A program made the translations under genes and the position numbers. From positions 1 to 29,491 of the forward strand of contig AUXH01000197.1 of the NCBI GenBank assembly GCA_000482145.1: a DNA stretch of 29,491 bases. Direction: 5' to 3'. The DNA is from Strigomonas culicis. Taxonomy: Eukaryota; Euglenozoa; Kinetoplastea; Trypanosomatida; Trypanosomatidae. The notes beneath the pieces were generated by a model. That model did no database searches. It was given only the letters and a program-made list of their open reading frames with translations, and had not been told where the DNA came from. Positions 16,164 through 25,133 of the stretch are shown here, in pieces. The number at the start of each line of letters is the position of its first letter. Within the stretch, counting starts at the first letter, position 1.

Positions 16164-17870
16164 ATGGACTACTTCAAATCGTTTGCAAAGGGCACCGACA
16201 CCAATAAGACCACGACTGCGAATGCGAACACCGCGACGGCGGTGCCCGTCCAAGGAAATGGGAGTCGCTACCAGGATGTGGACGGCGGTGCGTATGGAAA
16301 CAACGCCAGCTACCCGGAGGCGCAGCGGTATAACAACCCGGATGAGTCCCAGGCGCCGCCGGTGGAGGGCGAACCCCTCTTCACCCCGACAGAGGTCGCG
16401 CAGGAGCCCACGCTCAGCAAATTCAAGACGGATGGGGTCAAGGACCTGCCCTTTGCCATCGTCTTCATGGCCTTCTTCCTCTTCAGCGTCGTGTACGGCG
16501 CGATCTGCTACGGCACCTACGAGGTGAAGGATCGCAGAAACGGGTACGGCGAGGAGAGCCCACTGTATACGCTCAAGTCGGAGGTCGGCATCGCCTCTAT
16601 TGCAGTCGCGATGGCGCTGGTCCTCGGCGTGTCGGGGGCCGTCGGCGTCGTGCTGATCGCCCTCGTTTCCCTCTTTCCCGCAAAGATGATCTTCATCGCG
16701 AACGTGTGCAATGCGGTGCTGACGCTGGGCATGGCCATCTACTTCTTCGCCGTCGGCACCATCTTCGGCGGCGTGCTGCTGCTCGTCGCGGCGGTGCTCC
16801 AACTTTTGTGGGTGTTCTTCAGCCGTCGGCACATCGCCTTCAGCGCGGAGCTGCTGCGCATGGCGACCCACGTCGTGCGCAAGTTCAAGATGCTGCTGGT
16901 GGTGAATCTGGGCCTCACCGTTATCTCCTTCGTCTACGTGGTGCTGTGGTTCGGCGCGCTGATCCCCTCCGCGGACCGCGCCTACACAGACCGGCTGAAG
17001 GGCGCGGACTATTTCTTATTCCTGCTGCTCGCTTTTACCCTCTTCTGGGCGACGCAGGTGATTCCAAATATCATGCACACCACGACCGCGGGCGTCACCG
17101 CCACGTGGTACTTCGTTGGGTCGGCCAAGCTCGTGGTCGAAAACGGCCCACAGACCACACCGCAGAGCCAGTTGCAGACGCACGTGGCCATCCCGATGGA
17201 GGCCGGCGCGGACCTGGCGGAGAAGGACCAGCTCGATGTGATGAGCGCCTACGCGCTGCCGCCGACGGTGACGCTCAAGTCGCTCAGCCGTGCCGTCACG
17301 ACGAGCTTCGGCTCCATCTGCTTTGGCAGCCTCCTCGTCGCGATCATTCAGTTCATTACCTTTCTTGTGCGCAGCGGCCAGAACTCGAACGACAGCAGCG
17401 CCTGCATGACCTTCCTGCGCTGCGTTGCCATCTGCCTGCTGAACATGCTCGAGAATCTCGTCCGCTTCTTCAACCGCCACGCGTTTGTCTACGTGGCCAT
17501 GTACGGCACGGGCTACATCGACTCTGCGAAGCGGACCTTCGATCTGCTGAAGAACAGTTTCTGGGAGGCGTGGATCAACGACTGCCTGGTCGGGCCCACG
17601 CTGGAGCTCTTCGCGGTGGTGGCCGCCGCCGTCATCGGCGTCGTCACCGGCGCCGCCTTGCACGGGAACGTCTTTATTGGCCTTGTCGCCTTCTTCATCG
17701 CGCTCGCGGTCATTTATCTCTTCCTGACGCCCATCTTCAGTGCGGTGACGACGCTCTTTGTCTGCTTCGCGGAGATGCCCGAGGGGCTGCGGCAGTGCAA
17801 TCCGGCGCTGTACCGCCGCCTCTGCGACGCCGATGCGCAGCGCCGCGGTAATGCTGCCGCCCAGCAGTAA
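16164..17870 (+). CDS. Choline transporter-like protein (CTL/SLC44/Pns1 family), copy 2
   Basis: The 568-aa protein is a paralogue of the gene just upstream, with a shorter Asn/Thr/Pro-rich N-terminus (~95 residues) and about ten membrane segments, the first around PFAIVFMAFFLFSVVYGAIC. The family landmarks are present: HTTTAGVTATWYF near 305, TSFGSICFGSLL near 383, the NRHAFVYVAMYGTGYIDSAK region near 437-456, and CFAEMPEGLRQCNPALYRRL near 534. The frame has an earlier ATG at 16107, but the 19 codons between are AT-rich and lie before the likely splice acceptor, so 16164 (MDYFKSFAKG) is preferred. Like its neighbour it probably carries choline or a related amine, by family; the different N-termini may give the two copies different locations or stability. 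Confidence 0.85.
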   Translation: MDYFKSFAKGTDTNKTTTANANTATAVPVQGNGSRYQDVDGGAYGNNASYPEAQRYNNPDESQAPPVEGEPLFTPTEVAQEPTLSKFKTDGVKDLPFAIVFMAFFLFSVVYGAICYGTYEVKDRRNGYGEESPLYTLKSEVGIASIAVAMALVLGVSGAVGVVLIALVSLFPAKMIFIANVCNAVLTLGMAIYFFAVGTIFGGVLLLVAAVLQLLWVFFSRRHIAFSAELLRMATHVVRKFKMLLVVNLGLTVISFVYVVLWFGALIPSADRAYTDRLKGADYFLFLLLAFTLFWATQVIPNIMHTTTAGVTATWYFVGSAKLVVENGPQTTPQSQLQTHVAIPMEAGADLAEKDQLDVMSAYALPPTVTLKSLSRAVTTSFGSICFGSLLVAIIQFITFLVRSGQNSNDSSACMTFLRCVAICLLNMLENLVRFFNRHAFVYVAMYGTGYIDSAKRTFDLLKNSFWEAWINDCLVGPTLELFAVVAAAVIGVVTGAALHGNVFIGLVAFFIALAVIYLFLTPIFSAVTTLFVCFAEMPEGLRQCNPALYRRLCDADAQRRGNAAAQQ

Positions 17871-18612
17871 ACACGGACAAGAAGAGAAAAGAAGAGTTGA
17901 AAAATCTAAAAAAAAACTGAAAGGAAAAAAGAAACCAACAAAAAAAGAAAAATAATAAAAAAGAAAAAAAGAAAAAATGATATACGATTATTCTTTATTA
18001 TTATTCTGTTTTTTGATACTTGCATTTTTTTTTTTGCATATATATGCATTTGCTTTCTATGTGATGTTGCTGTTTTACATTATTACGCTTACCACTACTA
18101 TTTCCCACTAAATGCGTTATTCTTTTTTCTATTTTATGGGCCTTGGTATCGCTTTTTTTTTCTTTAGATGCTATACATTTATATGCGTGTAATTTTGCTT
18201 CTAGTATTAGTATGTTTCTCCGCTCTCCTCCGATGATAAACGATTTGTAACAATGTATATAATATAATGTGTGAGGATGAGTGTACATTTGTTTCTTTAT
18301 TCGTCCTTTTCCTCACTTTTTAAATTATTTTTTTTATGTGTTTGTTTGAACAACTAGAATAAAACTGTCTGATGGCACTGTGTTCATAACAACGATCATA
18401 AAAGAGAGTGTGAAGGGAAGAAGCAAAAGAAAGATGCATTGTGTACATGGTACATTATCTTTTTATGTACATATATATGCGTATACTAAATAGTAGGCAA
18501 TCATCTGCTCTTCTCCTCTCCTTTTTTCTTTTTTTTTATGATTATGAATTATACTCAATTCATCAAAAAGAGAATATCATAGAGAGAGAAAGAAGAAGTG
18601 CACACGCAAGAA
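17871..18612 (+). other. AT-rich 742-base spacer
   Basis: It contains an A-rich start just after the CTL stop, T-rich runs, and a polypyrimidine tract before the next gene. I found no coding region, tRNA-like cloverleaf or other RNA gene. Confidence 0.6.
18505..18570 (+). promoter_or_regulatory. Candidate trans-splice acceptor for the 18613 gene
   Basis: A C/T run at ~18506-18537 is followed by the first AG at 18569-18570. The ATGs at 18538 and 18544 lie before this AG and would be removed. The leader of 42 nt has no ATG. Confidence 0.5.
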
Positions 18613-21498
18613 ATGTCTCTTTCTCCTCTCGAGAACTACAAGCGCGTCGATACGACGTATGTCAAACGTCTGTCTCTGAGTGATTACAAGAAGGAATTAG
18701 AGGAAGAAAAGCAAAAACGCGATGCACACAATAACTATGACTATTACGTCGCCATCCAACAGCAGCAGCAGCAGCAGCAGCCGCGCGGTATCGACACACG
18801 CGCCGAGAGCTACAAAAAGCTAAAACAGTATGAAAAACGATACTTACACAGTTATCATTTTGCGGCTGCTTCTGGTGGAGCTAATACAGCCAATAATGAT
18901 AGCAATAACAATAATAATAATAATGTTCTTTTCAATTCCAAGTATCCCCGCTTCGATACGTTTGGTAATGAGCTCTGTGTTCTCTACCAGTCTTTAGACG
19001 ATCATGTCTCCAAGACGCTCCGAAGCCGACAGAACTATCCGCACGCCAAGCCGCATACGTGCGCGCCACCGCCCGACCATACGGCGGGGAATCACCTCAT
19101 ACGTCTCAGCGCCAAAGTGATCTGCGATCGGCTGACATCAAAGGTTATCTCTATTTCCTCCACGGTGCACAAGAACCACACCAGTAAAAGGAAGGGGCAG
19201 GACCATGCCGAGCACCACCATCACAACACGGACAGCTCCTGCTTCTCCTCTGCCTCGTCCGCCGCGGCGGATGAGAAGGATGAGGAGCCGCAGCAGCCGA
19301 CCGACACGACGGCGACCAGTGAGTGCATTGACGTGTCAGCGACGACCACGTACCCCGGCTCGACCCAGCACTCCGCGCGTCCGTCCGTCTTCCCCATCTA
19401 CCGCGACAGCGCGCCGCTGGCGGCCCTCGCGGCGCGTCCCCATGGCGCGGAGCCTTCCGACGGGCCACAGCCGCTGCGCTCCCGGCGGGCGGCCTCCATG
19501 CCAACGCGCGACGACGCCCACGTCGCCGCTCAGGAAGCGCTGCAGCAGCTGCGGCAGCAGAAGCGAGACCGTGAAGAGGGCGGCGGCGCACCTGCGCTGC
19601 TCGTGCCGGGGCGGCGCAGCAGAGTCAGCTTCTGGCCGGGGGAGGAGCCGCACGCGCCGCCGCAGCCCGATAAGCGGGTGCGCCTCTCCAAGTCGGAGCC
19701 GCCCCGGCCAGTGGAAGGGACGTGGGGGGAGGCGCCGCGTGAAGACGTGCATCCACCGCAGAGTCATCCATATGCACCGACGGTAACAACAACAACAGTA
19801 GCGATTGAAAACGACGCGGTGTTGTCGTCCGTGCCCATCCAGGATGACACGGATAATAATAATAATACGACGACGAACATCACTGTTATGGAAATGAGGG
19901 CTACCAAGCAGTTGTTTGACAACCGTCGCAGCACCCTGCACGCGCTCACGACTTATAATAATGCGGCGAAGCGAAGGAGTACCATCCAGTGGTGCGCCTA
20001 CCCATTTCTGATACAGACAAAAGACTATGCGCGGACGACCACACAGACGGACACGACGACGACGAATACAGGTAACAGTGGTGTTATTCTCTTTTCAGAC
20101 ATTAAGGATATTGTCGAGAACAACTGGAGAACGATCTTTCCGAACTACAATCCGACGACGCGGCAGCATGTTTTTTATGATGTGAAGATTGCCGCCGCCG
20201 CGAGCACAGACGCGCTTAACACGGATCAAACAGTAGGAGAGGCCGCAACCAGAGGTGAAGCGGAGGATGCCAACCCGGAAGCACTTGCAGCTAGTGCGAT
20301 TAACACAAGCAGCAGTGAGAGCCAGCCGCTGCTGACGCTCCCCGCCGTGCCGACCCTGTCAGTCGGTGAAACGGTCACGTTACCGATCGTGGCGGAGGCG
20401 CCGCACCCGCGCCAGAAGACGTATAAAATCACCTCCTTCTTTCCCTCTTCATTTGTTTATGAGGCAGAGGAAGAGGTCGCAGACACAGACTGTCAGGCGC
20501 ACACCGATCAGAAGGCTCATCAAAAGCAACAGAAGAAACGTGTTTTCATCTACGCGTGGCGGCCGTCGACCGTGGCCGTGGCACCCGCCGCCGGCGGCCC
20601 CAACCCCACGCGCGCCTTCTACCTGCCTGATGAGGCTCGTCGCCTGACGTACATCACCTCCTTCCTATCGCTCAATAACAATAACAACAATTATAATAAT
20701 AATGATCTAACTGTGAAAGGCTATCGTTTCCACAATGAGCAAAACCCGGACGAGCCCATTGGATGGACACTGCTCGAGGTGCCCTCGCACGTCCGGCTGT
20801 TTTCTCTTTCCCGCTGTTGGGCCTTTTTGTTGCAGCAGGCGCAGAAGGAAACAAATAAGACGGAGCACATCGGTCGGCATTGTCGCGTCTTTTTATATGT
20901 CTTCAAACTGCTGTTGAAGCTGTTTGCCGTGTTGATCTCGAAGCGGCTCACCCTCAATCACGATGCTGTGCACACCACCCACCAACAACACGACCAGGTC
21001 GATGCGGAGGGAGCGGAGGAGGGGGAGGGGGGAGACGATGGACCGAGCGCCTTTTTGGAAAACTATTTTCTCGTCCTCGCCGAGCCGCTCGACGACGCGG
21101 GCGGCGCGCCGCGCTGCTTTGTGCTGCCCCTCCACTGCGAGAATGTGTTCGACTTCAACATGTTTTACGATCGCAACGTGGGTCGGACGCTGATGGTGGA
21201 CCGTGGGGCGGGCGACGCGGCGCCGCCATCCGCGTCGACCGCGCGGTGTGGCATGAAGCACGGCAGCGACGTGCACAACTTTTTGCGGCGGCTGCTGCGC
21301 ACCGCGGCGGTGCGGGACCTCCTGCAGCCGCACCAGCTCCGCCACCTGCAGCAGTTGCGCGATCGCACAGCCGAGACGGAGACGACGCAGATCGCCAATC
21401 TACTCGTCTATGTCAACCACTGCATAGCCACGCTCAGCGCGCAGCAGTCGGACCTGGAGGAGGTGGCTGCCTTAGAACACATATTGTCCATTCTCTAA
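18613..21498 (+). CDS. Hypothetical protein, 961 aa, with Gln and Asn tracts
   Basis: I do not recognise this protein. It starts at the ATG at 18613 (MSLSPLENYKRVDTTY); a slightly longer frame exists only through GTG. The N-terminal ~60 residues are helical and charged and include eight Gln at 49-56. Asn tracts follow near 97-106, 415-420 and 691-703. A long disordered, Ser/Pro/Arg-rich part spans ~190-400. The C-terminal half looks folded: segments around TIQWCAYPFLIQTKDYA (~458-474), FSDIKDIVENNWRTIFPNYN (~494-513), a block with KKRVFIYAWRPSTVAVAP (~640-657), CRVFLYVFKLLLKLFAVLIS (~757-776) and ENYFLVLAEPLD (~816-827). The single hydrophobic stretch near 757-776 could be a membrane helix or a buried core. 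Codon bias supports a real gene. Confidence 0.7.
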   Translation: MSLSPLENYKRVDTTYVKRLSLSDYKKELEEEKQKRDAHNNYDYYVAIQQQQQQQQPRGIDTRAESYKKLKQYEKRYLHSYHFAAASGGANTANNDSNNNNNNNVLFNSKYPRFDTFGNELCVLYQSLDDHVSKTLRSRQNYPHAKPHTCAPPPDHTAGNHLIRLSAKVICDRLTSKVISISSTVHKNHTSKRKGQDHAEHHHHNTDSSCFSSASSAAADEKDEEPQQPTDTTATSECIDVSATTTYPGSTQHSARPSVFPIYRDSAPLAALAARPHGAEPSDGPQPLRSRRAASMPTRDDAHVAAQEALQQLRQQKRDREEGGGAPALLVPGRRSRVSFWPGEEPHAPPQPDKRVRLSKSEPPRPVEGTWGEAPREDVHPPQSHPYAPTVTTTTVAIENDAVLSSVPIQDDTDNNNNTTTNITVMEMRATKQLFDNRRSTLHALTTYNNAAKRRSTIQWCAYPFLIQTKDYARTTTQTDTTTTNTGNSGVILFSDIKDIVENNWRTIFPNYNPTTRQHVFYDVKIAAAASTDALNTDQTVGEAATRGEAEDANPEALAASAINTSSSESQPLLTLPAVPTLSVGETVTLPIVAEAPHPRQKTYKITSFFPSSFVYEAEEEVADTDCQAHTDQKAHQKQQKKRVFIYAWRPSTVAVAPAAGGPNPTRAFYLPDEARRLTYITSFLSLNNNNNNYNNNDLTVKGYRFHNEQNPDEPIGWTLLEVPSHVRLFSLSRCWAFLLQQAQKETNKTEHIGRHCRVFLYVFKLLLKLFAVLISKRLTLNHDAVHTTHQQHDQVDAEGAEEGEGGDDGPSAFLENYFLVLAEPLDDAGGAPRCFVLPLHCENVFDFNMFYDRNVGRTLMVDRGAGDAAPPSASTARCGMKHGSDVHNFLRRLLRTAAVRDLLQPHQLRHLQQLRDRTAETETTQIANLLVYVNHCIATLSAQQSDLEEVAALEHILSIL
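18757..18780 (+). repeat. CAA(CAG)7 tract coding poly-Gln
   Basis: Eight consecutive Gln codons, seven of them CAG, are near the N-terminus of the 961-aa protein. Confidence 0.9.
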
Positions 21499-21888
21499 AG
21501 GATAGATAATACACCATTTTTTTTAGATGCTCTGTTTCATATTTCCTCCACTTGTGTTGGTGTTAATGCTTTTTTTTTTAGATTCACATGCACAAAAGAG
21601 GTTTTTGTATATAAAAAAAAAAAAGAGAATAGACAGAAGACTACATGAATGCTATTAATTATTATGTATGTTAATACTTATTAAGACATTGCGAAAGCAG
21701 TATACATGTATCGACTTCAACTGGAAGAAAAAAAAATGCTACATCAGTGCATGTGCAACCCTCTCTCATTCCTTGTTTTCTTTATTATTATTATTCCACT
21801 ACAAGAGACAAAAAAAAAACACTTGAGGGATTTTTTTTTCCTTTACCGCTTCACCTAACAACAGAGCCGTGGACGCGGTCACCTACAC
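21499..21888 (+). other. AT-rich spacer
   Basis: The 390 bases hold T-runs and A-runs, a TTATTATTATTA stretch near 21783 and two polypyrimidine-AG signals. No gene is seen. Confidence 0.6.
21831..21864 (+). promoter_or_regulatory. Candidate trans-splice acceptor for SPO11
   Basis: The tract TTTTTTTTTCCTTTACCGC and following pyrimidines lead to AG at 21863-21864. The leader would be 24 nt with no ATG before 21889. Confidence 0.6.
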
Positions 21889-23451
21889 ATGCACAAAGGT
21901 AAGAGCCATAAAAAGGATACCGATGATGACGTAAATGTGTTTGTTTCACGACTCTATTCCATTCGAGACCCGAAGCAGTGTACAGTGCCATCCAGCGCGT
22001 TCCAAACCGACGCAGAAACGCTTGTGTTGCTCTTACTTCATCACCTCCACCATCCCACCAGCCACACACGTCCCGCAGCGCACGCGAGCCCTGACGGAGC
22101 GCCGTCGCCGACGCGGCCCCATGCGCTGCTGCGCGCGGCTCAGGTGTTCTGCCTCCTGGACAGCTTCTACACGGCGTCTGTCGCAGCGCCAGCCGCCACC
22201 GCGGCCATTCCGTTTCACAGTACGCAGCGCGACCTTTACTATCAGCATCCGGACCTCTTCTGCTCCACGCCGGCCGTGTCCGATGCGGTGCGACGCAGTG
22301 TGGGGTGGCTCGACTACGTGTCTCACTTCTTCTCCGCGTTTGCGGTGGCGCCGGTGCGGTCACAGGCGCAGGAGGTGGTGCATGCGCTCGTCCATCTATT
22401 GGTGCTGTCGCAGAAGGCCATCCTCGCGTCGGATGCGGTGCTGCGCTCGCTCCACCCTCACGCGCACACAGTCACCTACTCCGCCGCGGCGCTGGGGCTG
22501 TCCAGCACGGGACGCAGCCAGCTCGTCGGCGATCTCACGTTTCGGCTGAGGCGCGGACCACCGCTGAATGCGCAGCCGTCGCAGCCCCACGCCGCCACGA
22601 TCGACGTGGGAAGGCGGGAAAAAGAAGGCATCACCATCACCAGCGCCTTTGCCCTCCATTATGAGCTTCTCTATACCTTTCCGAATCCGCGGAATACGGC
22701 GGATCGTGTCCAGACAGTGCTACTCGTTGTTGAGAAGGAATGCGTACTGCGCTCGCTGGTGGACTACTATTACGCTGTCTATAAAAACGCTCCGCATGGT
22801 GCTACGCAGCCTCCGTATAAGTATCATTATAACTTTGTCTTCCTCACGTCGAGAGGGTATCCGTGCGTGGCCACACGTGCCTGTGTGGACGCCCTCCTGG
22901 TGCGAGGACAGAATAATAATGATGACGACACAATATTGCCAATTGTATTTCTAGTGGATGGGGACCCGCATGGATTTCAAATTTTATTGAACCTGTTGGG
23001 TTTTTTTCGTCACTCGCGCCTTCCGACGCATCCTTCCACACGTAATGATAACAATAATCACAATAACCACCATCAGTATTGTGTGAATCCCATTTTTTGG
23101 TTTGGCATCAAACTCTCCCAAATGGTGGCCCGAGGCAAGAGCGACGGGATGATTCCGATTTTGGACAACAAAAACAAAAAGGGCACCTCTGATGCAAAAC
23201 TGCTTGACGCATTAGCGGAACAACTGACTAACCTACAGCAGCGTGCCGCCGCAGCCTCTCAGCAACAGTATTCTCCTAACAACACGTCGCTCTTGTTGGA
23301 CGATGCCCATGTACGACATTTACTATTTGTGGAGCTGTCGCGTGAGGTGGACCTCATGCGGAGGCGGAAGCAGAAGTGTGAAATACAATCGTTTGGGGAC
23401 ACTGCCGAACTGTTTCACGCTCTCTGTGTTTACTGTGACTCCGTGTTGTGA
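21889..23451 (+). CDS. SPO11: SPO11 meiotic DNA double-strand break transesterase (Top6A-like)
   Basis: SPO11 cuts DNA by a tyrosine transesterase reaction to start meiotic recombination in the nucleus, together with a TopVIB-like partner. The 520-aa frame shows the winged-helix motif STQRDLYYQHPDLF, where Tyr118 (second of the pair) is the likely catalytic residue; a following LGLSSTGRSQLVGDLTF segment like the family's 'G...G.L.F' region; and a Toprim domain with VVEKE (Glu282), SRGYPCVATRACVDAL and DGDPHGFQI (Asp357 and Asp359), the Mg2+-binding acids. FWFGIKLSQM near 405 matches the conserved 'WLG' region. It is about 120 residues longer than human or yeast SPO11, with extra length in the N-terminal half and a low-complexity Asn/His insertion near 386-396. 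The catalytic set looks intact. Confidence 0.88.
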   Translation: MHKGKSHKKDTDDDVNVFVSRLYSIRDPKQCTVPSSAFQTDAETLVLLLLHHLHHPTSHTRPAAHASPDGAPSPTRPHALLRAAQVFCLLDSFYTASVAAPAATAAIPFHSTQRDLYYQHPDLFCSTPAVSDAVRRSVGWLDYVSHFFSAFAVAPVRSQAQEVVHALVHLLVLSQKAILASDAVLRSLHPHAHTVTYSAAALGLSSTGRSQLVGDLTFRLRRGPPLNAQPSQPHAATIDVGRREKEGITITSAFALHYELLYTFPNPRNTADRVQTVLLVVEKECVLRSLVDYYYAVYKNAPHGATQPPYKYHYNFVFLTSRGYPCVATRACVDALLVRGQNNNDDDTILPIVFLVDGDPHGFQILLNLLGFFRHSRLPTHPSTRNDNNNHNNHHQYCVNPIFWFGIKLSQMVARGKSDGMIPILDNKNKKGTSDAKLLDALAEQLTNLQQRAAAASQQQYSPNNTSLLLDDAHVRHLLFVELSREVDLMRRRKQKCEIQSFGDTAELFHALCVYCDSVL

Positions 23452-23766
23452 GTTTTTTTTTATGTGCTTTACTTATTTAACTACTGCTACACTGCTTTTT
23501 TGTTGTTGTTGTTGTTGTCGTTGTTGATATTTATAATCGGAAAAAAAAGAATAAAGGATGTATATGTATATCATCCGACTAGCGGATGTAGGATGCCGCC
23601 GCATCCATCCCTATTGTTACGCGCATCTATATTTCTTCTCTCCTCCTCCTCTTGTGCGTTTTCCTTCTTTCTTCCTTCTTCAAAAGCCTGTCGAATAAAC
23701 AAACAATAAAAACATATACACACACGCCAACACCACGGTCTCCTTCTCCTTGTCTTCGCCCTGCCC
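23452..23766 (+). other. Short pyrimidine-rich spacer
   Basis: The 315 bases include a (TTG)n stretch near 23499-23526 and a long CT-rich tract. No gene is seen. Confidence 0.6.
23631..23686 (+). promoter_or_regulatory. Strong candidate trans-splice acceptor for Ykt6
   Basis: A ~50-nt tract of almost only C and T ends in CTTCAAAAG, with AG at 23685-23686. No ATG lies between it and the start at 23767. Confidence 0.7.
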
Positions 23767-24513
23767 ATGAAGCTCTACGCCATCCTCATTCTGCAGCCGT
23801 ACCCTACCGCGGCGGCCCCCGCCGCGCCCGCCTTCACCAGCCCCGCCGCGAATGCGGGTGCAGCCACCACCACGAAGGACCCCGTCCGCGCGGTCAGCGC
23901 GGTGGACGTCAGCTCCTTCGGCTTCTTCCAGCGCAGCACAGCGCGCGAGTTCATCTACTTCCTGAGCCGCACCGTGGCGAAGCGCGTCGCGCTGCAGGGC
24001 GCGGGCATCAAGACGCAGCTGACGGAGAACAACCACTGCTGCTTCGCGCTCACGAGCGGTGGCGTCGCCGCCGCGCGAACCCCCGGCTCGAGTCCCCTCG
24101 TCGCGGTGGCGATCACGGACATGGAGTACAGCGGCCGCGTGGCCTTCACGATGCTGTTGGAGGTGCTGCAGCAGTTTCAGACGCAGTTCCGCAATAAGTA
24201 CGAGTACGCGCTCACCGGCGCCGGCAGCCACAAGCCGGGCGGCGCCGTGCAGGACGACTATCTGCTCCCGTGGCAGTACCTGGATGATACCTTGCAGCGG
24301 TACCAGAACCCGGAGGAGGTGGATAAGATTCTGAAAATACAGAAGGACATCCAGGAGACCAAGACGGTCATGTACAATGCTATCGATCAGATGCTGGAAC
24401 GTGGTACGACCATCAACGACATGGTCGCCACGAGTAACGACCTTAGCCTCGCCAGTAAGACCTTCTACAACCAGGCGAAGGAAACAAATTCTGGCTGCTG
24501 TGCTGTCATGTGA
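23767..24513 (+). CDS. YKT6: R-SNARE Ykt6 (longin SNARE with CAAX lipid anchor)
   Basis: Ykt6 is a soluble-to-membrane cycling SNARE acting in Golgi, endosomal, vacuolar and autophagosome fusion. The 248-aa protein starts with a longin-type strand (MKLYAILILQ) and continues with FIYFLSRTVAKRVALQ and the DMEYSGRVAFTMLLEVL segment typical of longin domains. A SNARE motif runs from ~180 to 240, with Arg212 as the zero-layer residue in LERGTTINDMV. The C-terminus CCAVM is a CAAX box with an adjacent Cys, so Cys245 can be prenylated and Cys244 lipidated, as in known Ykt6. It is ~50 residues longer than the yeast and human proteins, mainly from an Ala/Pro/Thr-rich insertion at ~12-45 and a Gly/Pro-containing loop near 145-165. 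The start is the first ATG after a strong acceptor. Confidence 0.92.
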   Translation: MKLYAILILQPYPTAAAPAAPAFTSPAANAGAATTTKDPVRAVSAVDVSSFGFFQRSTAREFIYFLSRTVAKRVALQGAGIKTQLTENNHCCFALTSGGVAAARTPGSSPLVAVAITDMEYSGRVAFTMLLEVLQQFQTQFRNKYEYALTGAGSHKPGGAVQDDYLLPWQYLDDTLQRYQNPEEVDKILKIQKDIQETKTVMYNAIDQMLERGTTINDMVATSNDLSLASKTFYNQAKETNSGCCAVM

Positions 24514-24822
24514 GAGGCGAGCGAGCGACCATCCCTTCCACAGACAGACCTTTGTGGGTGGTTGTACATCGATGCAAGCGAGAGAGGAAAAAAAAGGAGC
24601 ATTAACGATTTTGTTTGTTTTCTGATTTTCTTTGTAACTGCTTGTCACTGTGTTTGTGAGTGCCCTTGTTGTTACGCATCTGTTAGTGTTTGTGTATGTG
24701 TGTAGTTGGCTGTTCAGCATTTAGATTGAAAAAAAAATTGCTTCGCTTCTCTATCGCTTACTTGTTGTTAATACGATTATTATCCTTTCGATGGAGCAAA
24801 TAGTTCAATAAGGACCAGACAG

Positions 24823-24844
24823 TAATATATATATATATATATAT
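24823..24844. repeat. (AT)n dinucleotide microsatellite
   Basis: About eleven AT units lie between Ykt6 and the next gene. Confidence 0.9.
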
Positions 24845-24908
24845 TCCTTTGTATACGTGAGCATGATATCTTCTATTATGCATACATAGGGCTTTTATAT
24901 GTATATAC

Positions 24909-24953
24909 GTTCTCTCACTCTCTATCTATTTGTCTTTCGCACATACATTTAAG
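24909..24953 (+). promoter_or_regulatory. Candidate trans-splice acceptor for the 25144 gene
   Basis: The CT-rich tract TTCTCTCACTCTCTATCTAT and what follows lead to AG at 24952-24953. A second candidate AG lies at 25044-25045 after a T-rich tract. Neither leader contains an ATG before 25144. Confidence 0.45.
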
Positions 24954-25100
24954 CAATAATACTGTTTGTTATTGCGCTCACACGCTTTTCTTGTTTTCTG
25001 TTTATCGTTGGTGTCATTGTTGCTGTTGGTATTTTTTAAAAAAAGTCAAAAACAAAGGATATACACTCCCATCTAGAACACTTCTCAACCACCGCCAACA

Positions 25101-25133
25101 CCCCCACCACCCCACCCCACCACCCCCCTACCC
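25101..25133 (+). other. C-run cluster, i-motif / G-quadruplex candidate
   Basis: C-runs of 5, 4, 4 and 6 (25101-25105, 25110-25113, 25115-25118, 25123-25128) are separated by 4, 1 and 4 bases, with a further CCC at 25131. The complementary strand therefore satisfies the usual four-run G-quadruplex pattern. It lies 11 nt before the ATG at 25144. Confidence 0.6.
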
